DNA of 6,243 nucleotides from assembly GCA_023249395.1 (NCBI GenBank), contig JAHFCS010000062.1:2574-8816 (forward strand). Reading direction: 5' to 3'. The notes beneath the pieces are model-generated. The model did no database searches, had not been told where the DNA came from, and saw only the letters and a program-made list of their open reading frames with translations. This document shows positions 5,233-6,243 of the stretch, piece after piece (the stretch's first letter is position 1; each line of letters begins with the position of its first letter). Position numbers and translations under genes: made by a program. Source of the stretch: Gemmatimonadota bacterium. Lineage in GTDB: Bacteria > Gemmatimonadota > Gemmatimonadetes > Gemmatimonadales > Gemmatimonadaceae.

Positions 5233-6243
5233 GTGACCGTCACTCTTACGCCTCAGCCGGCGCCGGGCGCGGTGCCCGTGAACACGCGCTTCGCCGAAAT
5301 GGTCGTACCGTTCGCGAACGTCCGTCGCACCGACGTATCAACGGTCGGTGGAAAGGGAGCGAACCTCGGCGAAATGACGGCAGCAGGCCTGCCCATTCCG
5401 CCGGGCTTCATTGTCACCGTTGAGGCATACGGGGAGTTCTACGAGAGCAACGAGCTCGGGCCTCCAATCGCGGCCGAGTTGAAGCGCATCGACCCGGATG
5501 ACCCAGCTGCACTCGATAAGAGCGCGGCGGCACTCCGCCAGATAATCCTCGGCGGGAGTCTGCCCGACGGTCTTCGTTCGGCGATCGAGCAGGAATATGA
5601 CGCGCTAACGAAAGACCGTGCACCGCGAGGGCGGGTGGCAGTTCGCTCCTCAGCGCCAGCCGAGGACACCGCTGAATTCTCGTTCGCCGGCATGTTCGAG
5701 AGCTTTCTCAACGTGTCCGGAAAGGCAGCCCTCGTCGAGGCGGTGAAGGCGTGCTGGGCCTCGACCTTCGGTGCGCGTGTCCTCTTCTATCGTCTGAAGC
5801 AGGGGCTGCCAAGCGAGATGCCCGTAGCGGTCATCGTTCAGCGCATGGTCGACTCGGACAAATCGGGCGTGATGTTCACGACGGACCCAGCCTCGCGCGA
5901 TCCTTCGCGAATGGTCATCGAGGCCGCGTGGGGGCTCGGCGAGTCGGTGGTGCAGGGAGCCGTGACGCCGGATCGCCACGTACTCGACAAGCAGTCGCTG
6001 TCTCTTGTCACTTCGAATATCGCGGAGAAGGAATTCCTGCTCACTCTGGATGCGAAGCAGCAGGCAACCGTGCGCGTCGATCTCGGCGGCGACGCGCGCG
6101 CGAAGGCGCCGGTCCTCACGGCGAGCGAGCTGGAGACACTCGGCATGCTTGCCCGCCGCGCAGAAGAACACTACGGCGTGCAGCAGGACCTCGAGTTCGC
6201 GATCGAAGGGGCCGAAATCTATCTCACGCAGAGTCGTCCGATC
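5233..6243 (+). CDS. PEP synthase-type ATP-grasp protein (PPDK_N domain), 3' end outside window
   Basis: The frame runs open from 5206 to the right edge, giving 337 residues from GTG 5233. It is the N-terminal nucleotide-binding domain of the PEP synthase/pyruvate phosphate dikinase family, which phosphorylates a catalytic histidine in a downstream domain using ATP. Landmarks: GGKGANLGEM at 39-48 with the ATP-contacting lysine 41, GLPIPPGFIVT at 52-62, VAVRSSAPAED at 135-145, SFAGMFESFLNV at 150-161, QRMV at 203-206, SGVMFTTDP at 211-219, GLGESVVQGAVTPD at 234-247, and LTQSRP at 331-336, which normally closes this domain. PEP synthase (pyruvate + ATP + water to PEP, AMP and phosphate, for gluconeogenesis) is the likeliest identity. 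Rifampin phosphotransferase shares this domain, and the deciding swivel-His and C-terminal domains are missing. The start is uncertain: GTG at 5272 and 5278 and ATG at 5299 are alternatives, and only a weak GGA precedes 5233. It is divergent from the P-type ATPase. Confidence 0.9.
   Translation, partial: MTVTLTPQPAPGAVPVNTRFAEMVVPFANVRRTDVSTVGGKGANLGEMTAAGLPIPPGFIVTVEAYGEFYESNELGPPIAAELKRIDPDDPAALDKSAAALRQIILGGSLPDGLRSAIEQEYDALTKDRAPRGRVAVRSSAPAEDTAEFSFAGMFESFLNVSGKAALVEAVKACWASTFGARVLFYRLKQGLPSEMPVAVIVQRMVDSDKSGVMFTTDPASRDPSRMVIEAAWGLGESVVQGAVTPDRHVLDKQSLSLVTSNIAEKEFLLTLDAKQQATVRVDLGGDARAKAPVLTASELETLGMLARRAEEHYGVQQDLEFAIEGAEIYLTQSRPI

Overview
The window is high-GC DNA (well over half G+C by eye), tightly packed with genes and free of introns, so it looks like the chromosome of an environmental bacterium. 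It shows no mobile element, CRISPR array, tRNA or rRNA. The phylum cannot be fixed from the sequence; the gene mix and composition would suit a soil lineage such as Gemmatimonadota or Acidobacteriota, but that is only an impression. Six protein genes are supported: four complete and two cut by the window edges.

Left part (1-1851). The window opens inside the C-terminal ligand-binding (FCD) domain of a GntR-type regulator on the + strand. It meets, tail to tail, a two-gene operon on the - strand: an ABC ATPase (GTG start at 1851) whose end overlaps by 17 bases the start of an ABC-3 family permease. Together these are the cytoplasmic and membrane parts of a ZnuBC/MntAB-type divalent metal importer. 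No substrate-binding protein gene is present next to them.

Middle (1852-2607). A 161-base divergent spacer separates the metal transporter operon from a complete small heat-shock protein gene (Hsp20) with a very strong Shine-Dalgarno sequence. The spacer holds two short inverted repeats and a -10-like hexamer very close to the ABC ATPase start. A strong intrinsic terminator (10-bp perfect stem plus T-rich tail) follows Hsp20.

Right part (2608-6243). A large MgtA-like P-type ATPase on the - strand converges on Hsp20. Divergent from it, across about 150 bases, begins a PEP-synthase-type ATP-grasp protein that runs off the right edge.

How the genes may fit together: metal uptake (ABC importer), Mg2+/cation transport (P-type ATPase), a chaperone holdase (Hsp20) and a PEP synthase-like enzyme side by side resemble a stress or low-energy survival neighbourhood. 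They are on alternating strands, so they are not one operon; any common control would have to come from shared operators and is inference. I see no clearly new biological system here. The most useful open points are the regulatory elements in the two divergent spacers, the identity of the truncated ATP-grasp enzyme, and the start of the P-type ATPase.
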